Assembly (NCBI RefSeq): GCF_000143415.4
Contig: NW_003314324.1
Coordinates: 257,811-321,810, forward strand
Length of the DNA stretch: 64,000 nt
DNA from: Selaginella moellendorffii
Lineage: Eukaryota > Streptophyta > Lycopodiopsida > Selaginellales > Selaginellaceae
Reading direction: 5' to 3'
In this document: in pieces, positions 1-9,882 of the stretch
Numbering within the stretch: the stretch's first letter is position 1
Layout: every line of letters starts with the position of its first letter
Made by a program: the position numbers and the translations under genes
Notes under the pieces: model-generated
Database searches by the model: none
What the model was told of the DNA's origin: nothing
The model's input: only the letters and a program-made list of their open reading frames with translations

Positions 1-105
1 GAGGCAGGGAAAGGGAAGATGAGTCTATATGAAGCATGTCTATCAGATTTGATACGTGCTGTAGAGTAGTCTTCAAAAGCCTTGGCATTTGAGGAAGGAA
101 GATAC

Positions 106-1200
106 ATGGAACAGGGACCTTCGATTGAGATGTTACACAATCGGATGAAGAAGAAAGTGACTCCACCAGCACAAAAAATGGTAACTGCATTGAAGGAAGT
201 GGTTCGTGGCACATCTATGGAGTACACTCCTCGGGCTTCTATTGGTGATATGAAGACCATCCACTCAAAGCGTCGATTTTCCTTTGCTGGTGAAGATGTT
301 GGCATGGATTTTGGAGCGAAAAGCTCTCACAGGCCTGATGTTGAGTATCATTCTGCTCCAAGACATTGCCCCAGAACCGAACCACCTCAAGTGGCTGATG
401 AAAAAAGTGCATTACAGCAAGTTGAAATTGCTTATTGTAGTGTGGAGCCGAAGCAATGGGCAATCCATCGAGTGCCAGCGAAATCAAATGTAAGGTGTGT
501 GGGGATGCTTTCAAGGGGCAAGTGTTGGGCTTGGATCCGTGGTGACAAGTCTGCTTCTGTTCCAGCCCCATGTTTCCATGGGGAACGAAAGCAAGCAGGA
601 TTTTCAAGATGGTGTTGGTTATATTGCTGCAACTCTGATGTCAACCATACAAAGTGGCTTGAAGACACTATAGTGACTAAACTTGATGCAGTACCTAAAG
701 AATGGCTGGTTGCTAATGGGGTTGTGCTCACCTCGGATGAGATTGAAAACCTTGAGAAATCTGGTTTCAATCTCGAGAGGAGAGTTGGAGATATGAGTGA
801 CAGAACCAGGACTATTCCTACAGAGATGCACAGGAGGCTAGCACGAAAAGGTAAGGTAGTTAAATTTATTGGTACCGTCTCCAAGCAGAAGCAAGGTAAA
901 ATAAACTTGGCTCAAACATTTGAGTGTGAGATTCTCTCCACGAAGTACATCACTGTGCTCGCAAAGGAGTACACAATCAAAACAGAAGGTGGAGAGTACA
1001 CAATTGTCATTCAAGACTTTCCTTCTTGCACATGTCCAGACTTTACGAAGTGCGAGGAACATGGGAAGGCATATGCTCCTTGCAAGCATATGTACTATAT
1101 CTTCATCAACATCTTGTACCAGGATCCTAAAGTGGATATTCATATACACCAAACAAGCCTTACTATTGCTGAGTTGCAGAAAACTTTTGGAGCTAATTAG
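106..1200 (+). CDS. SWIM zinc-finger protein, possibly the tail of a degraded longer gene
   Basis: An uninterrupted reading frame of about 364 codons from the first ATG. Near the C-terminus it carries a SWIM-type zinc-binding pattern, CTCPDF...APCKHMYY (CxC...CxH, bases about 1029-1095). SWIM domains occur in MULE-type transposases and in plant regulatory proteins; the rest of the protein resembles nothing I can name. The same frame is open upstream from base 1 except for one TAG at 67-69, so the gene may continue off the left edge through a short intron, or the upstream part may be broken. The ATG at 106 is the first in the clean frame and is not otherwise supported. Function unknown; a domesticated or decayed transposase fragment is possible. 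Confidence 0.5.
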   Translation: MEQGPSIEMLHNRMKKKVTPPAQKMVTALKEVVRGTSMEYTPRASIGDMKTIHSKRRFSFAGEDVGMDFGAKSSHRPDVEYHSAPRHCPRTEPPQVADEKSALQQVEIAYCSVEPKQWAIHRVPAKSNVRCVGMLSRGKCWAWIRGDKSASVPAPCFHGERKQAGFSRWCWLYCCNSDVNHTKWLEDTIVTKLDAVPKEWLVANGVVLTSDEIENLEKSGFNLERRVGDMSDRTRTIPTEMHRRLARKGKVVKFIGTVSKQKQGKINLAQTFECEILSTKYITVLAKEYTIKTEGGEYTIVIQDFPSCTCPDFTKCEEHGKAYAPCKHMYYIFINILYQDPKVDIHIHQTSLTIAELQKTFGAN

Positions 1201-1984
1201 ATTTTCCAGCACTATTGATGTTTATTCTCTATCAATAATATAAACTAATTATACTTTATATAATTAATAAAAATATTTTATTATTTCACTTTTCATTTCA
1301 TATACTTGTGAGGTTCTTTTCGCAATACTGCCCATAGTATTTGTGAGTCTTCATTTTTGTCTTTACCTTCTCAAAAAATATTTCGTGATAGTCTTTCGGG
1401 TGTATGATGTTACAATGTATTGTGAGAGCATATGTACCATCACAATTATTTTTTTTTCCTTTCAAAAAGTTATATGGCCTTATATAGAATCTTAATTCAA
1501 ATTTAATAATTTTAAAATTCTGACAAACCTGACATTTACTAGCTAGAAAGCACAGAGTACAAATTTAAAGAAGTGACAAGAATACTCTTTTTGCAAACAT
1601 TTTATTTTATATTCTAACAAACGTCTCTATTATTGCATGTAGTAAATATTTAAATTATTAGAACAAGAAGTGTCCTTTAGAACATTTTTATCTATATAAT
1701 ATATAGAGAGTTATGAAATTATTAAGTTTGCCATAACTTTACAATTTTAAAGTTTAATATTTGTACTAAATTACAATTGAAAATTGAGTTCAACTCGTGA
1801 GCTCAACTCTTCAGCTCGTGAGCTCAAGTATGGTCCACGCTCCTAAGAGCCTTGTTCTCTTGACACCCTACCCCCTTTAGGTCGAGCCCAATTGGGAGCA
1901 AATTAGACGTGCCAAATGTTAATCAATATATAGTGTGATTCCCCTAGCCAACCAATAGAGTCGGACTCGAGATAGCAAATGTAA

Positions 1985-2410
1985 ACTCCTGAATTTAAAC
2001 TTCTTGGGAAGTTATTATGCACAATACTATTCAAACCCAAAGACACTTAACCCCACGTATCCCAAAACCCTAAACCAAGGAGGGTGCACTCTTATTTATA
2101 GGCCTATATTTGAACTTATATAAATCATCTCTCGAGTCGTTCCCTTTGGTTGTTTACATAGGAGAGTTGCAGCTCTCAGCTTCCATTCACGAGGGTGTGA
2201 ACTTGTAGGGAAGTGTGGTGGATTATAAACAGCTAAAGAGAAAAATTTGAAAAACCATCCATAGAGGTTCAAATATAAAAGGAAAGGGCCCATGAATAAG
2301 AATGCACACCTTTTCCAATCGATTAAGGGTTTTGGGATATTTGAGGTTAAGTGTCATTAAGTTTGAATAGTACTGGGTTGGGTGATTTCCCGGGAAGTCC
2401 AAACTTAGAA
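1985..2410. repeat. Foldback (inverted repeat) with ~130 bp arms
   Basis: The left arm (about 1985-2117) and the reverse complement of the right arm (about 2270-2410) share blocks in the same order: tactattcaaac, gacacttaacc, tatcccaaaaccct, then a gtgca(c/t)tcttatt block and an atatttgaac block. The arms are diverged, with small gaps, and flank about 150 bp of unrelated sequence. This is the shape of a small foldback element or two inverted copies of one repeat. No ORF inside. Confidence 0.55.
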
Positions 2411-2531
2411 GCTTACACTGTGAAGAAGGCAAGCTACTTTGGAATTGGTGTGTGAGACCTCTCGGGAAATCCAAGCTACTTCGGAATTGGTGCGTGAAAC
2501 CTCCTAGGAAATCTAAATTCAAGAGTTTACA

Positions 2532-2697
2532 TTGTGAAGCAAACAAGCTACTCCAAAATTAGCTATTATATGCTAGAGTCTTTACACTGAATTAATCTTA
2601 ACTACATTAGGCATTGTGAAGTAGACAAGCTACTCTAGAATTGGCTATCATGCACTAGAGTCTTTATACTGAATTAATCTTAATCACATTAGGCATG
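2532..2697. repeat. Two-copy tandem repeat, unit ~83 bp
   Basis: The unit running from ttgtgaag.agacaagctact through ctagagtcttta.actgaattaatctta to cacattaggca occurs twice head to tail, copy 1 at about 2532-2616 and copy 2 at about 2617-2697, with scattered substitutions. A further partial relative (gtgaag...caagctac) lies just upstream at about 2420-2450. Confidence 0.6.
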
Positions 2698-4143
2698 GGT
2701 AGAAAAAAAAGGTCCTCTTGCGCACTTAGGTGGAGAGATTAAGGATTAACAACTCTCCATTATCATAATAGAAGTTAAATGGGGGAATTGAGGTAAACAA
2801 AATAAAAATGTTTACTATGAATCCACCGTACCTATCAGAAGATATATTTTGCTTATAGACTTAGACAAAAGTTAATTAATCCCCACTCTGTATGACTAGG
2901 CAAAAGTACAAGAAAACAAAAACAGCTAGGCCAACAAATGATAGATTTAAGAAAATTACTTGAGTTGCTCAACAAATTATTGAGTGAGATACTTAACAAT
3001 ATTCTACTTAAGGTATACAAAAGTTTGACTCTTGGTACCTTTACTATTGTCAAAGAAGGTATAATAATACATTTAAATTACTTTGCAGGTACTTAGTGTA
3101 AGCAAGATTTATATTTGTGGAATTACTTATACAAAAAGAAAAAAGTACCATACATAGAGAGATAATCTGTCTATCCAAGCTAGACACAAATCCTGAGTAT
3201 TATAACTTACAAAGGATTTATGAAATTTTGCCTATTTATTATAAAAAATTTAATGGTCCACAATAAAGCTTAGATACCTATAAGCAAAAATACACTTGCT
3301 GATAATTGGGCTAATAGAAATTTGATCAATCTCAAATATGGATTGATAGACTATAAAAGAGGTTCGAAGTGAATTAGAGAAGTATGGGCTTAGTCTTTTC
3401 TAGTCCACCTACGCATCTGATAGCAACACACTCTCAACCAATCAATATAGCAAGATGAGGTAGCCACAACAATAGCAAATGCCACAACAGCACTACAAAG
3501 TCAAGGTTAGCTGTGCCTTCACTCACAAGACCGTGAATCAGCTAAGCGAGCTAGCAGTCTGAAGCATCGAGCTTATCACTATGAAGACCAAGCTCAGTAA
3601 CATGGAGTAGGATTTAGAGAATCCTATTACCTGAGAAGAGGTAGTAATTTTGTCGTGGGGGAGTGATAAAGAGGTAAATATTTAATCTTGTATATCTTCC
3701 CAAACAAAGCAGAAGAAGGAAGTTTAAGCGAAATGGAGTTACATCTAAGTTTAAGCATACAAAGAAGAAAAACCTAACATATGTGAGAAGTAGTTATAAA
3801 CGATTATAAAATCATATAATATATAAATAACACTTACACATGTTGGAAAAGAACCCCCACTCACTATTGTATGCATTTGTATTAGATTAACCATCTTTTT
3901 TCCCACCTATAACTATTTGTGCAAAATAGAGTTGAGAGAGTGACATATATTTATCCTTACTCACGCCTTTAGGGTTAAAGGCTAAATTGTATTCTATTTT
4001 TCTCATTTTTCTTCACTTCTCCTTCTCTCCTCTTTTATGTTCTTGTCTCTATTTATTTGTCACTATTTTGCAAACAAGGGTGAGAACACAAGTATAGGCA
4101 AAAAAAACCTTACTCACAAAGTTTCTCTATCCTTGCACACAGA

Positions 4144-4815
4144 GATTTGAGATGGATGTCCCTCCAATTTATGAGAATGCTGCTCCATAGCATTTGACCA
4201 GACTGTATGATGTTCTCTACGGTTGTGAGCTTGTGTGTGAGCAGTAGAGATCTCATTCGAGGTAAGCTTTTTTATGGCTTAGTATTGAAGAGTGGTAATG
4301 AGTCCAATCATTTAGTTGGAAATGCTCTTGTGGAGAAGGGAGATATTCTTTTGAGATGTTATCACCTGGAACTTGCTACTCACCCTGTGTGTGGAGCAAT
4401 GCTGCCATGAAGAAGCTCTCCAGCTCTTCTGACAGATGCAAACCAAGAAGAGAGTTTTCCCGGACAAGATCACCTTCTTGAGTGTTCTCAATGCCTGTGT
4501 CATGTTGATGGATTTAAGTCAAGGCCAAAATGTTCATGAGTGCTTGGGCAAACTTGGCATGGATATGAACTGATATTGCACTGTGCTGGTCAACATGTAT
4601 GGGAGATGCAAAATTTTGGACAACAGCAGGAAAACTTTCAACCAATGATATCGAGCAGGAAGATGGTGATGATCACAGCACTCTCAGAAGTCAAAGACTT
4701 TGGTGGGACTGCTTGATCTTGTTCTGGCTTGCTGGCCTACACTACTACTTCTGTCAAATGCTGCAGTGACCAACACACTCATTAGTCTCTATGGCATTGG
4801 AAGCATCAACACAAG
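4144..4815 (+). pseudogene. Decayed partial copy of the adjacent PPR gene
   Basis: This + strand stretch matches the coding strand of the PPR gene at 7240-9768, corresponding to that gene's bases from about 9175 down to about 8340, so it is an inverted partial duplicate. Matching blocks include the stretches encoding TFSTVV, RGKLF and GNALVE, followed by DNA equivalents of the parent's VFPDKITF, MDLSQG, HECLG and LVNMYGRC segments. It has an internal deletion after GNALVE, frameshifts and several stops (for example the TGA after ATGGATATGAAC). It ends where an AT-rich inverted-end element begins. It cannot encode a PPR protein. Confidence 0.85.
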
Positions 4816-4969
4816 CAAAATGGTGTGGTTTTTCAATTTCATATAGTTGTGGCTTTGGTATGGTTATTTTTACATATTTTTCAGCATTACCTATAGAAAT
4901 ATGTATGGTTTGTTTTACTCTTGCACATTGATACATTCTTTCATATGGTTTGTTCACATAAATTTTGTA

Positions 4970-6450
4970 GTAAGTGCATATATATTGAATATGCTTAATA
5001 TTCTAATGGTTGTTATCCATTTAAATTAATCTTGTATATAAACATGTTTAGACTATCCTATATTCTAGTTTATTCTACCATCTAATAGTTGATATGCAAT
5101 AAGATTATTCTTGTGCTTGTAAATTATAAGCATTCAATTGATCAATTGGATTAATATATAATACTAAATATGATTAACCAAACCAAGTGTTGGTGCATAA
5201 AATGCACAGAAAATTATTTATAAGTAACCTATAGTTTTTTTATATAGATTATAGTTCATCCATACATTGTTCTATGAGGTTATCCAAATAAGCTTTTAAA
5301 AGTTCTCAATATTGTGAGGAATAATGGATTCATTCAACAACCCATATCTTTTCAAGATCTAACTGCACTCCATCTTGTGAGGATACTATATTGCAGAAGT
5401 GATATTAAAATGGAGCACCATATATCTCAAACTATACTCTAGAGTAAATCTAAAACAAGTCAAGAAAACAGTAATGCCAGAAAAAAGCTAGTGATTTCTA
5501 TACCTGTCAGCTATAGCAATCTTGCCAACACCACTAATGCCATGGCTACAGCTGGACAGCTAGTGCTCAGTGGCTAGCAGCCACACCCAAGCAGCGGCCA
5601 CAGCACCATAATGATTCTAACCTCTAGGAGCTAGAGTTTCCAGAACAACTAGGCAGTTAGTTGGAGTTCTTCTGCCTTAAGCTAATTGTCTAAGTGTTGG
5701 CTTTTATTTCAATTTTATTTGTTGTTTTACCAATTATTATTACTATTATTTAGACAGGTTTATATCTGATATTATATTTAAGCCTTTATTCCTGAAACTT
5801 AAGGTAGTGTAAGTTGCATTAGTTCTTGGAAAACACTATTAAATTGGCTTAATTTGTACCATAATTTTCCAAGATCGCTCCTACTTTGCATAATTTTCTT
5901 GACAGGATGTGAAGTTTGTCATAAAACTGCTAAAAAGTATTTGAGGAGCTTAACTTTTGCATGACTTTTCTTGTGGATTTATCCTTTGCATGGATGCTTC
6001 ATTACTTTAGGACTATAGATTCATAGTGATATATTGTCTAGGATATAGTGCATTATTTATGGTTTTTCTTGTGGATGGGTTGCCTCCTCTACTTCTAAAA
6101 AAATGTATGATCAAGTGGTGTTTGCTCAAAAGGAGGAGATATGGATCTGTTAGTTATAGAATGTTTTAGATAACAATAAACCTTGTGCTGATCATAACTT
6201 TTTGGTGTATACCAAATAATTTGCTGCACATTCCATACAGCAATCCTTGGTTTGCTTAATAGTAGTGTTATTCTTATTTATTAATCTCATTGATCAAATG
6301 GATAAACATGTTTATAATTTATAAATAAAAACTAATCTTATTGAATATAGATGATAGAACAAACTAGAATATATTAAAGGTTATTAATCTAAATGAATAA
6401 CATGGTAAAATATCCTAAAATATCCAAGCATATTCTAGGTATATCCACTA
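4970..6450. mobile_element. Non-autonomous element with ~260 bp inverted ends
   Basis: The left end (about 4970-5235) and the reverse complement of the right end (about 6195-6450) align over roughly 250 bp. Shared blocks in order are gaatatgctt, gttat.catttaaattaat, atattctagttt.ttcta.catct, caataagatta, aaattata, ttgatcaa and aagcaaacc/aaccaaacc. The interior (about 5240-6190) has no substantial ORF. This is the architecture of a TIR-bearing, non-autonomous DNA transposon. I could not fix the exact termini or a target-site duplication by eye. Confidence 0.55.
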
Positions 6451-7239
6451 CCACCCTTAGTTTGCTTAAGCAAACCAAAAGTTCAAATAGCTAAAGATAT
6501 GGTGTTGATTTGTGGTTACATTTATTTCATGATAGCTCTATATTTGGCCATTTAAGGTATCATAAAGTTTTGGAAACTTTGAATACAATGAGTGTCTCTA
6601 GATCATTAGAACCAATTCAAGTTTTTCATCCATTTGAAATTGCGTCAATAAAACATAAATGTACATTAAACAAAACTTTCTTGAGCACAAAAGACCTAGC
6701 ACTACTCATGGTCCCTCTACCTCCCAAGTGACGGCTCCCTAAACTTATGTTCCCTAGGGAAAGCAAAACTCCTCTTAAGTTAACTTATTCAATACCACAT
6801 TGTGATGAGTTTCACTTACCTTGGGACATGACCCTCCTCCAAGGCAAGCTGGCGCATGCTTTCGCTCACTACTGAATTATCAACAAAGCTGAAGTGTTAA
6901 TAAAGTTTCATGGCCTTCAAGATCCAATGCTGTTGGTTTATTGTCTTAGTAGATTCAACTATAAAAGCTTAATTTGGTCCATAGGTTTATCAATTGGTTT
7001 CAGATGGATGGATAACATGATTTGCCATATGTCTCTCAAATCTAGCCATTCCATCAATGTCAATACTTCAAAAGGTATATATATTATATATAAAAACGTT
7101 GCCACGTCAGCACACTCATTGTCTATAAGAGGTACTCATAACTATTAAGCTCGTTATTGACACTGTCCTGATCGCAGGGCTGATGGACGGTCCAACTTTC
7201 ACGAGATGATCTTAAGTTCTCCCAAGTCCGTGACAAGGA
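6451..7239. other. Intergenic region, nothing recognised
   Basis: AT-rich sequence with two short + strand ORFs (6510-6731 and 6894-7148) that show no recognisable motif. It lies downstream of the PPR stop codon and probably includes that gene's 3' UTR in its last 100-200 bases. Confidence 0.4.
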
Positions 7240-9768
7240 TTATCTTGCGTAGAGATTCGAGAGCATGACGTATGACGCAGAGTTTTGTGGATCCAGGTCG
7301 ACGAGCTTGTCAGCCGCGGCTTTGCCTTCCTCCACATTTCCATGGGCTCGGCAAGCACCCAAGACGGACATCCACGCAGGGACGCTCGAGTGAAGACCGT
7401 TCTTCGCGATGAACTCCCGAGCCTCTACGATGCGTCCTGCCCGCCCCAAGAGATCCACAACGCATCCTCGCTGCTCCGCCGTGGGAGAGATCCCATACTC
7501 TCTCTCCAAGAAGCCAAAATGCCGGCAGCCTTCTTCCACTTCGCCGCAGTGGCCGCAGGCTGCGATGATGTTGAGAAAGGTGACGCCGTCCGGCTTCATT
7601 CCTTCCTGCTTCATCCTCTGGAAGAGCAGCAATGACTCGCTCGCGAATCCGTGCTGGGCGTGAGACGAGATCACCAGGTTCCACGAGAGGGAGTCTCGCT
7701 GAGGCATCCTGTTGAAGAGGCGGAAAGCTTGCCGGAGCCTCGCAGACTTGGCGTATAAGTTGAGGAGCGCGTTGGCTACTATGAGTTCCAGCTCCAGCCC
7801 GGCTTCTTCCACGCACATCTCGACCAGCTTGGAGCTCTTTGTGTCACTCCCGAGCTGTGCGCACCAGTTGAGGATCGCCGAGAGAGTAACCTTGTTTGGC
7901 TTGACACCCTCGGCTTGCATCTTCTGGAAGAGGACCAGTGTTTCTTTGCATTTTCCCAGCTCGGCGAACGCGGCCACCATCGCTGTCCAAGTTATCACGT
8001 TCCTGTGCTCCATGCCGTCGAAGATCTTCCGTGCCTCTTGCAAGCTCCCGCACTTGACGTACATGCTCACCAGGGCGTTCTCTACGATGGAGTTCTTCTC
8101 CACTCCGGCTTCCAGTACGTGCCCGTGGACTTCTTTTCCAAATCTCGAGCTGCTGTCGCAGGAGTTTAAGCTGCTGGCGAAGGTGAATGTGTCGGGAGCC
8201 ATGCCTTCGAGTAGAATCACTCGGTAGAGCTTCGAGGCACCGGTTTCCTGCTCGTTCTCCGCGTAAGCATCCATCATAGCGTTCCAGGAAACTATGTCCC
8301 TGTTTCTGCCCAGCTTGTCAAACACGAGCTCTGCGTCTTGGATGCTTCCACACTTGCCGTAGAGACTGATGATCGTGTTACTCACTGCAGCATCGGATTC
8401 CAAGCCAGCAGCAGCGGCGTAAGAGTGAACAAGCTTGGCTTCTTCCAGCGAAGCCAGACTTCCACATCCGCTTAGCAGCGCCAGGAACGTCACCTTGTTG
8501 GGAAGCATGCCTTGGAGCAGCATCTCCTGGAACAGTATCAAGCAGCCACCAAAGTCTTCGGCTTCCGCGAGTGCTGTGATCATCACTGTCCACGTTGCCA
8601 CGTCTTTCCGCTCGATCTGGTCGAAAGTTTCCCTGGCCTCGTCCAGACTTTTGCACCTCCCATACATGTTGACGAGCGCAGTGCCAATGCCAGTGTCGTT
8701 CACGTCCATGCCAAGCTCGCCCAAGCACTCGTGAACTTTTCGGCCTTGACTTAAGTCCATCAGCACGGCACAGGCGTTGAGAACACACGAGAAGGTGATC
8801 TTGTCCGGGAAAACTCTCTTCGCAGTTTGCATCTGTCGGAAGAGCTGGAGAGCTTCTTCATGGCAGCACTGCTCCACACACGCGGCGAGCAGCGAGTTCC
8901 AGGTGATAACGTCTCTCCTCTCCATCCGAAAGAACATCTCCCTCGCGCCCTCGATGCTTCCACACTTCCTATACATCTCCACAAGAGCGTTTCCAACGAA
9001 AAGATCAGACTCGTTACCACTCTCCACTACTAAGCCATGAAAAAGTTTACCTCGAGCGAGATCTCTACTGCTGGAGCACGAGCTCACGACTGTAGAGAAC
9101 GTCACACAGTCCGGTCCAATGCCATCGAGCAGCATTCTCGTGAATTGGAGGAACATCCCTCTCGGATCCCCGGCGTGCGCTGCAAGCACAGCATTCCAAA
9201 GAATGAGATCAGCCTCAGAAACTCTGGAAAACACCCTCCTTGCATCGCCAAAGCACTGCCATCTTCCATACGAGCACACGAGAGCAGTCCCCACGACTGG
9301 ATCACACCCCAGGCCACATTCGACCACGCAGCCGTCCACCAATCTCACGGTGCTCTCACAGCAAGCATCAAGAACAGTCACGAAAGTCACCTTGTTTGGA
9401 GCCACCCCATCAAGCTGCATCGCCGAGAAGTACTCCAGCGCCTCGCGAGATCGCCCGCGCGAGGCAAATGCCGCGATGATCGCCGTCCACGACACCACAT
9501 TCCTCTTGGGCATCGAGCCAAACACCGCGCGGGCATCATCAACGCAGCCACACCTTCCATACATGCTCACCAGATGATTCGCCACGAAAACCTCGCGATC
9601 GATCAGACCTGATCCCGCCAAATACCGGTGGATTGCCCTGCCCTGATTGATCGCGCTCGCGTCGCCGCACAGCTGCAGAAGAAATCCATACGTCGTGGGC
9701 GATTTGGGCTTGGAGAGGATCCTGTCCAGATTCCGGAGAGGATCCATGGCGAAGGCGCTCTTCGCCAT
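7240..9768 (-). CDS. Pentatricopeptide repeat (PPR) protein, PLS class, ends in the E region
   Basis: A single-exon protein of about 842 residues made almost entirely of degenerate 31-36 residue PPR motifs; recurring signatures are NALVSMY, DVITWNS/NVITWTAM and GVKPNKVTF. Such proteins bind organellar RNA one base per motif and direct RNA processing or C-to-U editing in mitochondria or plastids. I chose the first ATG (9768). It stops with ...YVMLSNLYAR then TAA, inside the region that normally leads into the E/E+ and DYW domains, so there is no DYW deaminase. It either recruits a DYW partner, continues through an unrecognised intron, or is truncated. A decayed inverted copy lies at 4144-4815. 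Confidence 0.88.
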   Translation of the reverse strand: MAKSAFAMDPLRNLDRILSKPKSPTTYGFLLQLCGDASAINQGRAIHRYLAGSGLIDREVFVANHLVSMYGRCGCVDDARAVFGSMPKRNVVSWTAIIAAFASRGRSREALEYFSAMQLDGVAPNKVTFVTVLDACCESTVRLVDGCVVECGLGCDPVVGTALVCSYGRWQCFGDARRVFSRVSEADLILWNAVLAAHAGDPRGMFLQFTRMLLDGIGPDCVTFSTVVSSCSSSRDLARGKLFHGLVVESGNESDLFVGNALVEMYRKCGSIEGAREMFFRMERRDVITWNSLLAACVEQCCHEEALQLFRQMQTAKRVFPDKITFSCVLNACAVLMDLSQGRKVHECLGELGMDVNDTGIGTALVNMYGRCKSLDEARETFDQIERKDVATWTVMITALAEAEDFGGCLILFQEMLLQGMLPNKVTFLALLSGCGSLASLEEAKLVHSYAAAAGLESDAAVSNTIISLYGKCGSIQDAELVFDKLGRNRDIVSWNAMMDAYAENEQETGASKLYRVILLEGMAPDTFTFASSLNSCDSSSRFGKEVHGHVLEAGVEKNSIVENALVSMYVKCGSLQEARKIFDGMEHRNVITWTAMVAAFAELGKCKETLVLFQKMQAEGVKPNKVTLSAILNWCAQLGSDTKSSKLVEMCVEEAGLELELIVANALLNLYAKSARLRQAFRLFNRMPQRDSLSWNLVISSHAQHGFASESLLLFQRMKQEGMKPDGVTFLNIIAACGHCGEVEEGCRHFGFLEREYGISPTAEQRGCVVDLLGRAGRIVEAREFIAKNGLHSSVPAWMSVLGACRAHGNVEEGKAAADKLVDLDPQNSASYVMLSNLYAR

Positions 9769-9882
9769 ATCACTCAACTACTAGAAGCCCTAATATTTGA
9801 AATTTGGAGGGAAAGTAATATTTTGACCTAAACTAATATTCTAGAGGATCTTTTATCTCCATCCTAAGAAGAAATAAAAAAC

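Larger units (their letters stand above)
1201..4143. other. AT-rich intergenic DNA with small repeats
   Basis: About 2.9 kb of AT-rich DNA with only short, unconvincing ORFs. Two repeat structures inside it (a foldback at about 1985-2410 and a tandem pair at 2532-2697) are listed separately. I see no recognisable gene in the remainder. Confidence 0.6.
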
